A stretch of DNA of 64,000 bases from Arenimonas soli (GTDB lineage Bacteria; Pseudomonadota; Gammaproteobacteria; Xanthomonadales; Xanthomonadaceae). Location: contig NZ_BMKC01000001.1 of the NCBI RefSeq assembly GCF_014643775.1, positions 1,302,001 to 1,366,000 on the forward strand. The letters run 5' to 3'. Below are positions 15,950 through 25,260 of the stretch, one piece after another (positions within the stretch are counted from its first letter, which is position 1; the number at the start of each line of letters is the position of its first letter). A model generated the notes under the pieces. The model was given only the letters and a program-made list of their open reading frames with translations, made no database searches and was not told the DNA's origin. Made by a program: the position numbers and the translations under genes.

Positions 15950-16052
15950 GGGCTATCGCCTTGGCTAAGGGGGAACCCGTTCACAGGGTGTGCGAACACC
16001 CGCGGACTGGGCAGGACCATGTCCGGACGGATGAGGGTTCAGGCGAGCCGGA

Positions 16053-16081
16053 AGTCTAGCGAAACTGACCCGAAAAGGAAA
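16053..16081 (-). promoter_or_regulatory. Candidate carA promoter
   Basis: The minus strand carries TTTCCT, 17 bp, then TAGACT within GCTAGACTT. The -10 resembles others in this window; the -35 is weak. It lies about 100 bp upstream of the carA GTG, leaving a leader that could hold pyrimidine or arginine control, but I see no clear attenuator. Confidence 0.35.
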
Positions 16082-16097
16082 CGAGGCGGCCGCTGGT

Positions 16098-16838
16098 TCA
16101 GGGTCGGCCGCCGGCCAGCAGCAGCTCGCCGAAGTCGTAGCGGCCCGGGCCCCGCCCCGACAGGCGCACGGCCGCCTCCAGGGCGCCCCGGGCGAAGATG
16201 TCGCGGTTGCTGGCGCGGTGCACCAGCTCCAGGCGCTCGCCAGCGCCGGTGAGTTGGACCAGGTGTTCGCCGACGATGTCGCCGCAGCGCAGGCTGGCGT
16301 AATGCGGCGGGCTGCCCCGGCCCTGCTCCACCGCCTGGCCCAGCGACAGCGCGGTGCCCGAGGGCGCGTCCTTCTTGTGCACGTGGTGGGATTCGACGAT
16401 ATCGGCGTCCCAGCCCGGCAGGGCCGCCGCCGCCTGGTGCACCAGGGCGCGCAGCACCGCCACCCCCACGCTGAAATTGGCCGACCACAGCACCGGCACC
16501 AGCTCCGAAGCCTCGTCCATGGCCGCCAGCTGGGCCTCGGACAGCCCGGTGGTGCCGCTGACAAGCCCGGCCCCCTTGGCCCGGCAGGCCGCGACCAGCG
16601 GCCCGAAGCCTTCGGGCAGGCTGAAGTCGATGGCCAGGTCGAAATCGGGCGCATCGGCCAGCTTTTCCACCGGCAGCACCGGCACGCCGGCCGGCGCCTC
16701 GGCCAGCGGCTGGCCGCTGCGCGACACGGCCGCGACAAGCTGGAGCTCGGGTCGTTCGGCGACCAGGCGCAACAGCGCCCGGCCCATGCGCCCGCTGGCG
16801 CCGTGGATGAGGATGCGGATGGGGAGCGGTTCTTCCAT
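16098..16838 (-). CDS. dapB: 4-hydroxy-tetrahydrodipicolinate reductase
   Basis: DapB carries out the NAD(P)H-dependent reduction step in lysine and diaminopimelate synthesis. The 246-residue protein opens with the nucleotide-binding motif ILIHGASGRMGRALL and contains the substrate-binding, catalytic segment ESHHVHKKDAPSGTAL (about 150-165) with the essential His and Lys. Length is normal. It is divergent from the adenylate cyclase gene with only 54 bp between the starts. Confidence 0.97.
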   Translation of the reverse strand: MEEPLPIRILIHGASGRMGRALLRLVAERPELQLVAAVSRSGQPLAEAPAGVPVLPVEKLADAPDFDLAIDFSLPEGFGPLVAACRAKGAGLVSGTTGLSEAQLAAMDEASELVPVLWSANFSVGVAVLRALVHQAAAALPGWDADIVESHHVHKKDAPSGTALSLGQAVEQGRGSPPHYASLRCGDIVGEHLVQLTGAGERLELVHRASNRDIFARGALEAAVRLSGRGPGRYDFGELLLAGGRP

Positions 16839-16879
16839 GGCCGGACGCTAGCGGAAAGCGCCCGGCGCTGGCAAACCGC

Positions 16880-16885
16880 TACACT
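16880..16885 (+). promoter_or_regulatory. Candidate -10 of the cyclase operon
   Basis: TACACT sits in the context GCTACACTCG, seven bases before the ATG at 16893, so the transcript would have an extremely short or absent leader. No consensus -35 is visible. The same short gap must also hold the dapB promoter. Confidence 0.35.
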
Positions 16886-16892
16886 CGCGGCC

Positions 16893-18755
16893 ATGCCTGA
16901 ACGCGCCAGCGTCCCGCCCCGGACGACCACCGCCCGCCACGTGCCGATCCGCCTTCCGCTGCTGGCGCTGGCCGTGCTTGCCCTGGTGCTGCATTTCACC
17001 GGGGCCCTGGACCGCGCCGACGACCGGCTGGGCGACTGGCTGCTGGCCCACCACGCCCAGTCCCGGGTTCCGCCCGATGACATCGTCGTGGTGGCGATCG
17101 ACCAAAAGAGCCTGGACGAGCTTCAGGAAACCGCCGGAAACTGGCCCTGGCCGCGCGCGATCCACGCCGAACTGCTGGCGGGCATGGCGCCGCACGCGCC
17201 GCGTGCGGTGGCCTTCGACCTGATGTTCAACGAAGAAGACAAGCTGGGCATCGACAGCGACCTCGCCTTCCGCGAGGTCGTGGCCAGCCTGGACAACCTT
17301 TTTTTCGCCTCGCTGCGCCTGGTCGACGGCAACCAGGCCCCGTTGGCGCTGCTGCCGCCCAGCTTTGGCGCCGAAAGAACCGCCGCCGCGGACCCCGGGG
17401 CCCGCGCCACCCTGCTGGTGCCGGCGACGCTGCCGCCTGAAAGCTGGCGCGGGGGACTGATCAACTTCGAAGCCGACCGCGACGGAACCGGCCGGCACGC
17501 GCGCCTCTACCAGGACATCGCCGGCTGGCACCTGCACTCCATGGCCGCCAACCTGGCCCGGTACTCGGGCACCGCCCTGCCCGACCAGGAACGCATCCGC
17601 CTGCACTGGTTCGGCGAGCCGCCGGCGACGATTCCCTACGTGGACCTGTTCAGGGACCTGGAACAGCGCGAGCCGGCGATTGCCCCCACCCTGGCCGGCA
17701 AGATCGTGTTGATCGCGGCCACCGCGCCGGGCATGCACGAAAACCGCCCGACCCCGCTGGGCCAGCACACGCCCGGGCCGCACATCATCGCCACCGCCGT
17801 CGCCAACCTGCGCGCCGGCGACTGGCTCAGCGACTGGCCCGCACGCTGGCCCCTGCTGCTGGTCCTGGCCGGGGGCACCGCCCTGGCCTTCCACCGTCGC
17901 GCCAGCCCGCTGCAGTCGGGCCTGGGCCTGGGCCTGGCCAGCGTGGGCGCCCTGGCCGCCGCCTGGTTCGCGTTCCAGGCCAATCTTTACTTGCCGGTGG
18001 GTGCCGCACTGGCGCTGGCCTGGGTGGGTTTTGGCTTGCTCACGGTCGAATCGCAGTGGCTCGAACGCCGACAGCGCGAGGCCACGGTCGGCATCTTCGG
18101 GCGTTTCCTGGACCCCCGGGTGGTCGAAGGCCTGGTCGAAAGCGGTGAACTCGACCGCGAACGCAAGCCTGAATCACGCGAGATCACCATCCTGTTCTCC
18201 GACATCCGCGGGTTCACCACCCTGTCCGAGTCGCGCACACCGGAACAGGTGGTGGACCTGCTCAACCGGTATTTCAGCCGCCAGGTGGACGTGATCTTCC
18301 GCCACGGCGGCACCCTGGACAAATTCATGGGCGACGCGATCATGGCCTTCTGGAACGCCCCGACCCAGACCCCGGGTCACGCGGAAAAGGCGGTGGAGGC
18401 GGCGCTGGACATGACCCTGGCCCTTGACGACTTCAAACGCGAACTGGCGGCCAACAATGAAGGCCTGGGCGACTTCGACGTCGGCATCGGCCTGCATACC
18501 GGCCCGGCCGTGGTGGGTTTCCTGGGCAGCGACACGCGCATGGAATACACCGCCATCGGCGACACGGTGAACCTGGGCAGCCGCATCGAGGGCACCACCA
18601 AGGGCGTGGCCCGGGTGCTGGTGTCGGGGGCCACCAAGTCCGCCTGCGGCAACAATTCCCGTTTCAACTTCCACCATCGCGGGCAATTCAAGGTGAAAGG
18701 CCGCGAAGAGCCGGTCGAACTCTACGAACCGGTACGCAACACCGACCCATCCTGA
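16893..18755 (+). CDS. Membrane class III adenylate cyclase with CHASE2 sensor
   Basis: It is predicted to make cAMP from ATP in response to an extracytoplasmic signal. Of 620 residues, one N-terminal membrane helix (about 19-38) is followed by a periplasmic CHASE2 domain (to about 305), three more helices (about 310-400) and a class III cyclase domain (about 429-600). The two metal-binding aspartates are in FSDIRGFT (Asp437) and MGDAIMAF (Asp481). Adenine selectivity is suggested by Lys477 and Asp557 (TAIGDTVNLGSRIE), which favour ATP over GTP. The ATG is the first start in frame after the dapB divergence. It forms an operon with the SH3b and M48 genes. Confidence 0.93.
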   Translation: MPERASVPPRTTTARHVPIRLPLLALAVLALVLHFTGALDRADDRLGDWLLAHHAQSRVPPDDIVVVAIDQKSLDELQETAGNWPWPRAIHAELLAGMAPHAPRAVAFDLMFNEEDKLGIDSDLAFREVVASLDNLFFASLRLVDGNQAPLALLPPSFGAERTAAADPGARATLLVPATLPPESWRGGLINFEADRDGTGRHARLYQDIAGWHLHSMAANLARYSGTALPDQERIRLHWFGEPPATIPYVDLFRDLEQREPAIAPTLAGKIVLIAATAPGMHENRPTPLGQHTPGPHIIATAVANLRAGDWLSDWPARWPLLLVLAGGTALAFHRRASPLQSGLGLGLASVGALAAAWFAFQANLYLPVGAALALAWVGFGLLTVESQWLERRQREATVGIFGRFLDPRVVEGLVESGELDRERKPESREITILFSDIRGFTTLSESRTPEQVVDLLNRYFSRQVDVIFRHGGTLDKFMGDAIMAFWNAPTQTPGHAEKAVEAALDMTLALDDFKRELAANNEGLGDFDVGIGLHTGPAVVGFLGSDTRMEYTAIGDTVNLGSRIEGTTKGVARVLVSGATKSACGNNSRFNFHHRGQFKVKGREEPVELYEPVRNTDPS

Positions 18756-18769
18756 GCAGGAGGCATGCC

Positions 18770-19309
18770 GTGAAGACAAGACGCAGCAACCCCACCCCAA
18801 GGCTGGCACTGGCCCTTGCGCTGGCCGCCACCCTGGCCAGTGGCCTGGCCTTCGCCGAAACCGCCACCACCCTGCGCGCCACCGAAATGCGCAGCGAGCC
18901 CCTGGGCTCGGCCGAAGTCGTGGCCAAGCTGGGCGCCAAGGCGTCCGTGGACATCACTGGTCGCAAGGGCGCCTGGGCCGGCGTCAAGAACGCCGAAGGC
19001 CTGGACGGCTGGGTCCGCGTGCTGAACCTGCGCACGGGCACGTCCGACGGCAAGTCGGCCGGCGGCGGCAACCAGCTGGCGGCGGCCTTCCTCACCGGTT
19101 CGAGCGGCAATACCGTCAGTACCGGCGTCAAGGGCCTGTCGCCGGACAAGCTGCGCAACGCCGGCTCGGCACCGTCCGAGGTCGCGATGCTCGACCAGCT
19201 GGCCGTCGGGCCCGACGACGCCCGCTCGTTCGCCACGTCCGCCAGCCTTGAAGCCCACCAGGTCGACTACCTCAAGTCCGACCGCCGCAGCCGGAGGAAG
19301 CAGCGATGA
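18770..19309 (+). CDS. Exported SH3b-domain protein
   Basis: This 179-residue protein has a signal peptide (LALALALAATLASGLAFA) and one bacterial SH3 domain (about 33-90), containing GAWAGVKNAEGLDGWVRVLNL. The start is GTG at 18770, six bases after a strong Shine-Dalgarno (CAGGAGG); the nearby ATG at 18765 runs straight into a stop codon. SH3b domains bind peptidoglycan or peptides, so a periplasmic adaptor role is likely but inferred. It is 14 bp downstream of the cyclase and overlaps the M48 gene by ATGA. Confidence 0.87.
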   Translation: MKTRRSNPTPRLALALALAATLASGLAFAETATTLRATEMRSEPLGSAEVVAKLGAKASVDITGRKGAWAGVKNAEGLDGWVRVLNLRTGTSDGKSAGGGNQLAAAFLTGSSGNTVSTGVKGLSPDKLRNAGSAPSEVAMLDQLAVGPDDARSFATSASLEAHQVDYLKSDRRSRRKQR

Positions 19310-20148
19310 AACCCAAATATCTCCTGGCGGCGCTGGTCGCGCTGGCCCTGGCCTCGCCGGCCGCCGGCTTCGGTCGCCTCGGCGACGCCGAAAAACTCCT
19401 TAACTTCGGCAAGAAGGCGGCCGACGCCAGCGCGCCGATCACCGACGAAGACGAAATCGAACTGGGCCGCGGCATCGCCGCCCGCCTGCTCGCCGCCCGC
19501 CCGCTGGTGCGCGACGAGGCCATGCAGCGGTACGTGAACCGGGTCGGCCTGTGGCTGGCCCTGCAGACCGAACGACCGAACCTGCCCTGGCGCTTCGGCG
19601 TCATGGACAGCACCGACGTCAACGCCTTCGCCCTGCCCGGCGGCACCATCCTGATCACCCAGGGCCTGTACGACCGCCTGCGCGACGAGGCCGAGCTGGC
19701 CGCGGTGCTGTCGCACGAAATCGCCCACGTCGTCGAACGCCACCAGGTGAAGGCGATCAAGAAGGAAATGGGCACGGCCTTCGCCACCGAACTGGCCGGC
19801 GAAGCCGCTGGCCGCAGCGACAACCAGGCGGTGCGCATGTTCGGCCAGAAGGCCTTCCAGGCCGGCACCGAGATCTTCGTGCGGGGCCTGGACAAGGGCG
19901 ACGAGCACCAGGCCGACGTGCACGGCATGGTCATCTCGGCCCGGGGCGGCTACAACCCCTACGCCCTGGCGTCGGTGCTGCACACCCTGGACGGCACCGC
20001 CGCCGACGATGCCGGCGTGGCGCTGATGTTCTCCACCCATCCGACCGCGGTAAGCCGCATCGAACACCTGGAGAACGTCGTGGGCGACAAGCTCGAGGCC
20101 TTTGCGGCCGTCGAGGCGCCGGCGCGCATGGTGCGCCCGGGGCAATAG
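19306..20148 (+). CDS. Exported M48 family zinc metalloprotease
   Basis: This is a predicted periplasmic or membrane-associated zinc peptidase related to the LoiP and BepA type. It has 280 residues with an N-terminal signal (MKPKYLLAALVALALASPAA). The zinc-binding motif HEIAH is at 137-141, and the third ligand is probably the Glu in KGDEHQADVHG. No TPR domain follows, unlike BepA. Its ATG overlaps the SH3b stop codon, so the two are translationally coupled and may act together on the envelope. A strong terminator follows. Confidence 0.92.
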   Translation: MKPKYLLAALVALALASPAAGFGRLGDAEKLLNFGKKAADASAPITDEDEIELGRGIAARLLAARPLVRDEAMQRYVNRVGLWLALQTERPNLPWRFGVMDSTDVNAFALPGGTILITQGLYDRLRDEAELAAVLSHEIAHVVERHQVKAIKKEMGTAFATELAGEAAGRSDNQAVRMFGQKAFQAGTEIFVRGLDKGDEHQADVHGMVISARGGYNPYALASVLHTLDGTAADDAGVALMFSTHPTAVSRIEHLENVVGDKLEAFAAVEAPARMVRPGQ

Positions 20149-20171
20149 GCGGCCCGACAGGCACGAAAACG

Positions 20172-20197
20172 ACAAGGGCGCCCGAGGGCGCCCTTGT
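20172..20197. terminator. Bidirectional rho-independent terminator
   Basis: A perfect 12-bp inverted repeat (ACAAGGGCGCCC, loop GA, GGGCGCCCTTGT) lies between the converging M48 and dnaJ genes. A run GTTTTC follows on the minus strand and TCTT on the plus strand, so it can end both transcripts. Confidence 0.9.
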
Positions 20198-20217
20198 TCT
20201 TGCCCGCGACCTCCCGG

Positions 20218-21342
20218 TCAGGAGGTCATGCGGTCCCAGAAGGATTTCACGCCGTCGAGGAAACCGCTCGAGCGCGGTGAATGCCGGGCCCCGTGCTCGC
20301 CTTCGAACGTGGCGTCGAAGTCCTTGAGCAGCTCGCGCTGGCGCGCGGTCAGGTTGACCGGGGTTTCCACGACCACCCGGCACAGCAGGTCGCCGGTGCC
20401 GTGGCTGCGCACCGACTTGACGCCCTTGCCGCGCAGGCGGAACAGCTTGCCGGTCTGGGTCCCGTGCGGGACCTTGATGAGCGCCTCGCCCTCGAGCGTG
20501 GGCACCACGATGTCGGCGCCCAGCGCGGCCTGGGAAAAGCGCACCGGCACTTCGCAGTAAAGGTCGTTGCCCTCGCGCTGGAAGATGGGGTGCGCACGCA
20601 CGTCCACTTCAACGTACAGGTCGCCCGGCTGCGCGCCCGGCGGGCCGGCCTCGCCTTCGCCGGCCAGGCGGATGCGGTCGCCGGTATCGACACCGGCCGG
20701 GATCTTCACCTGCAGCACCTTTTCGTCCTGCACGCGGCCGTTGCCGTGGCAGGTCTTGCAGGGCTTGGCGATGGTCTGGCCGCGGCCGCCGCAGGCCGGG
20801 CAGGCCTGCTGCACGGCGAAGATGCCGCGCTGCATGCGGACCTGGCCACGACCGCGGCAGGTACCGCAGGTTTCGACCTTGCCGTCTTCCGCGCCGCTGC
20901 CGTCGCAGGGCTTGCAGGCCACCAGCGTGGGCACTTCGATGCGCTTGTCGACGCCGAACACGGCTTCCTCGAGGTCGAGTTCGACCACGTAGCGCAGGTC
21001 GGCGCCGCGGCGCGGGCCGCGCTGGCGTCCGCCGCCGAAGATGTCGCCGAAGATGTCGCCGAAGATGTCGTTGACGTCGTGGAAACCGCCGCCCGGGTTG
21101 CCACCGCCCATGCCGTTTTCGAACGCGGCGTGGCCGTGCTGGTCGTAGATGCGGCGCTTGCCGCCGTCCGACAGCACTTCGTAGGCCTCCTTGGCCTCCT
21201 TGAAGCTGGCCTCGGCGGCCTTGTCGCCGGGATTGCGGTCCGGGTGGAATTTCTGCGCCGCGCGCCGGTAAGCCTTCTTCAGCTCGTCCTCGGCGGCAGT
21301 GCGGGAAACCCCCAGCACCTCGTAGTAGTCACGCTTGCTCAT
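20218..21342 (-). CDS. dnaJ: Co-chaperone DnaJ (Hsp40)
   Basis: DnaJ delivers unfolded clients to DnaK and stimulates its ATPase. From the ATG at 21342 ([12 protein letters not shown]) it is 374 residues; an in-frame ATG 7 codons earlier is ignored because the J domain begins here. HPD is at about 33-35, then a Gly/Phe-rich linker, four zinc-binding repeats ([32 protein letters not shown]), and the C-terminal client-binding domain. It lies 136 bp downstream of dnaK, with two strong hairpins in the gap. Confidence 0.98.
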   Translation of the reverse strand: MSKRDYYEVLGVSRTAAEDELKKAYRRAAQKFHPDRNPGDKAAEASFKEAKEAYEVLSDGGKRRIYDQHGHAAFENGMGGGNPGGGFHDVNDIFGDIFGDIFGGGRQRGPRRGADLRYVVELDLEEAVFGVDKRIEVPTLVACKPCDGSGAEDGKVETCGTCRGRGQVRMQRGIFAVQQACPACGGRGQTIAKPCKTCHGNGRVQDEKVLQVKIPAGVDTGDRIRLAGEGEAGPPGAQPGDLYVEVDVRAHPIFQREGNDLYCEVPVRFSQAALGADIVVPTLEGEALIKVPHGTQTGKLFRLRGKGVKSVRSHGTGDLLCRVVVETPVNLTARQRELLKDFDATFEGEHGARHSPRSSGFLDGVKSFWDRMTS

Positions 21343-21409
21343 CGAATCCCCAGGCCTTCCCATACATGACGAGGAAGGGCCGCTACTGCGGCCCGCCTCA
21401 GCCGGCGTT

Positions 21410-21431
21410 GAGCCTCACGTACGTGAGGCTC
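21410..21431. repeat. 22-bp perfect palindrome between dnaK and dnaJ
   Basis: GAGCCTCACGT is followed immediately by its exact reverse complement. It can fold as an RNA hairpin on the dnaK-dnaJ transcript or serve as a protein site. No U-run follows. Confidence 0.8.
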
Positions 21432-21442
21432 GAACGGCGGCA

Positions 21443-21477
21443 GTTATTCCGTTGCGCAAAGCGCGACAAGGAATAAC
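21443..21477 (-). promoter_or_regulatory. Hairpin directly after the dnaK stop codon
   Basis: GTTATTCC and GGAATAAC, plus the inner arms GTCGCGC and GCGCAAC (one G-U pair), make a 15-bp interrupted stem beginning 1 base after the dnaK stop. It lacks a U-tract, so it more likely slows transcription or protects the dnaK 3' end than fully terminates. Confidence 0.65.
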
Positions 21478-21478
21478 C

Positions 21479-23401
<1,923 letters not shown>

Positions 23402-23459
23402 GGTGTTACTCCCTGAAGGATCAGTATCTGTGTTGGCGGCGGCGGCCGCGGATGTTCGG

Positions 23460-23488
23460 TAAATGGGGCCCGCCGCGGGTTGTTCAAG
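23460..23488 (-). promoter_or_regulatory. Sigma-32 (RpoH) heat-shock promoter of dnaK
   Basis: On the minus strand CCCTTGAA (core -35 CTTGAA, 23483-23488) is followed after 14 bp by CCCCATTTA (23460-23468). Both hexamers and the spacing match the RpoH consensus. Transcription would begin near 23453, about 50 bases before the dnaK ATG. Confidence 0.9.
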
Positions 23489-23501
23489 GGGCGTGAAGCC
23501 C

Positions 23502-24020
23502 TCAGCCGGCGGCGACCACCACCAGGGCCGGTCGCAGCAAGCGTTCGTTCAGGGCATAGCCCTTCTGGAAGACCTGTACGACGCTGCCCGGCTCGGCCCC
23601 GGGGGACTCGAGCTGGCTGATGGCCTGGTGCCACTCGGGGTCGAAGGCCTGGCCTTCGGGGTTGATCTGGGCCAGGCCGTTGTCCTCGCCCACCTTCAGC
23701 AGCTGGCGCAGGGTCAGCTCCAGGCCGTCCTTGAGCGGGCCGGTGGCGTCGCCGGCGGCCTTGAGGCCGGCCTCGAGGCTGTCGAGCACCGGCAGCAGCT
23801 GCGAGAGCAGCTTTTCGTTGGCGAAACGGCGGGCCTGGTCGACGTCGCGGGCCAGGCGCTTGCGCTGGTTGTCGAGCTCGGCGCGTTCGCGCAGGGCTTC
23901 TTCGCGCAGGTCGCCCAGGGCCGAACGCAGCTGCTCGAGCTCGTTGGCCAGCGAATCGGTGTCCAAATCGGGGACGTCGTCGGGCGCCTGCGCGTCCGGG
24001 TTCGGGTTCTGGTTTTGCAT
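23502..24020 (-). CDS. grpE: Nucleotide exchange factor GrpE
   Basis: GrpE releases ADP from DnaK. The 172-residue protein has a low-complexity acidic N-terminus, a long dimerising helix (about 22-80, rich in [19 protein letters not shown]) and the C-terminal beta domain ([14 protein letters not shown] ... [19 protein letters not shown]). It lies between hrcA (45 bp) and dnaK (100 bp). Confidence 0.97.
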   Translation of the reverse strand: MQNQNPNPDAQAPDDVPDLDTDSLANELEQLRSALGDLREEALRERAELDNQRKRLARDVDQARRFANEKLLSQLLPVLDSLEAGLKAAGDATGPLKDGLELTLRQLLKVGEDNGLAQINPEGQAFDPEWHQAISQLESPGAEPGSVVQVFQKGYALNERLLRPALVVVAAG

Positions 24021-24065
24021 GGGATATCCGGTGGCTGCCCCGCGTCCGGCGGGGGTCGGAACTCC

Positions 24066-25115
24066 CTATGGGGTCGGCGGCTCGGGATTCAAGGCGGCGC
24101 CGAGCAGGTCGGCGGTGGCCTGGACCATGGGGATCACCCGCTCATAGGCCATCCGGGTGGGTCCGATGACGCCCAGCACGCCCAGCACCTTGCCGTGGGC
24201 GTGGTAGGGCGCGGTGACCACGGTGCAGGCATCGAGCTGGGCCAGGCCGGTTTCTTCGCCGATGAACACCCGCACGCCCTGGGCCTTGAGGGTGCCCTCG
24301 AGCAGCTGCAGGATCTCGCGCTTGCGGGAAAAGGCCTCGAACAGGTCGCGCAGCCGCTCCATGTCCGACAGGTCCTGCACGCCCATCAGCCGGGTCTGGC
24401 CGGCCAGCAGCATGTCCTCGGGCGAGGAGCCGCCGCCGCCCAGGGCCTGTTCGGAGAGTTCGACCGCGGCCGACAGCAGTTGCTCCATCTCGCTGCGGGT
24501 GTCGCGCAGGTCCCGCAGCAGCCGGGCCCGGATCTCGGCCAGCGGCTGGCCGGCGAAATGGGCGTTGAGGTAGTTCGCGGTCTGCTCGAGCTCGGAGGTC
24601 GTATAGGTCCGGCGCGGGCTGATGATGCGGTTCTGCACCTCGTTGTCGGTGAAGACCAGGATCACCAGGATGCGCTGGCCGTCCAGGGGCACGAAATCGA
24701 TGTGGCGGAAGGCGAACTGGCTGCGCTGGGGCACGGTGACCACGCCGACGAACTGGCTCATCGCCGACAGCAGTTCGCTGGTGTTCGAAAGCAGGGCCTG
24801 GGTGCCGGCGCCGGCCGGCAGCAGGGCGCGCAGCTGCTGCACCTCGGTGTCCTGCAGGGGCTTCATGGGCAGCAGGCTGTCGACGAACACCCGGTAACCC
24901 TGGGCCGTGGGGATGCGCCCGGCGGAGGTGTGCGGCGCCGACACCAGGCCGATTTCTTCAAGGTCCGACATGATGTTGCGGATGGTGGCCGGGCTGACGT
25001 CCAGGCCCGAGCGCTTGGCCAGCGTGCGCGAGCCCACCGGTTCGCCGTCGCGGATGTGCTGGGCGATCAGGGTGCGCAGCAGGCGCCGGGCGCGTGGGTC
25101 GAGGTCGAAGTCCAT
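24066..25115 (-). CDS. hrcA: Heat-inducible transcription repressor HrcA
   Basis: HrcA represses chaperone genes by binding CIRCE operators. From the ATG at 25115 (MDFDLDPRARRLL) it has 349 residues, the usual length. A winged helix (about 5-75, PVGSRTLAKRSGLDVSPATIRN) is followed by the GAF-like core. A much longer open frame extends upstream but is antisense to recN. I find no CIRCE (TTAGCACTC-N9-GAGTGCTAA) anywhere in this operon, so its targets probably lie elsewhere, such as groESL. Confidence 0.95.
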   Translation of the reverse strand: MDFDLDPRARRLLRTLIAQHIRDGEPVGSRTLAKRSGLDVSPATIRNIMSDLEEIGLVSAPHTSAGRIPTAQGYRVFVDSLLPMKPLQDTEVQQLRALLPAGAGTQALLSNTSELLSAMSQFVGVVTVPQRSQFAFRHIDFVPLDGQRILVILVFTDNEVQNRIISPRRTYTTSELEQTANYLNAHFAGQPLAEIRARLLRDLRDTRSEMEQLLSAAVELSEQALGGGGSSPEDMLLAGQTRLMGVQDLSDMERLRDLFEAFSRKREILQLLEGTLKAQGVRVFIGEETGLAQLDACTVVTAPYHAHGKVLGVLGVIGPTRMAYERVIPMVQATADLLGAALNPEPPTP

Positions 25116-25122
25116 GGCCCAT

Positions 25123-25151
25123 AGATAAGGCCGCTGGCGCCCCGGCGCAAG
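25123..25151 (-). promoter_or_regulatory. Candidate hrcA promoter, possibly heat-shock type
   Basis: The minus strand shows CTTGCG, 15 bp, then CCTTATCT, a partial match to a sigma-32 promoter (or TATCTA as a sigma-70 -10). Transcription would start within a few bases of the hrcA ATG, implying a leaderless mRNA. Confidence 0.35.
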
Positions 25152-25260
25152 GCGTGGCGGCGGACGGGGTGATGCCCTACCTGCCGGTGGGCGGCCCGCG
25201 TCTTGTTTCCTGAGACAGGGGCAGCCGAAGCTCGGGCTTTCAGGCAGAATCGCCGCCAGC

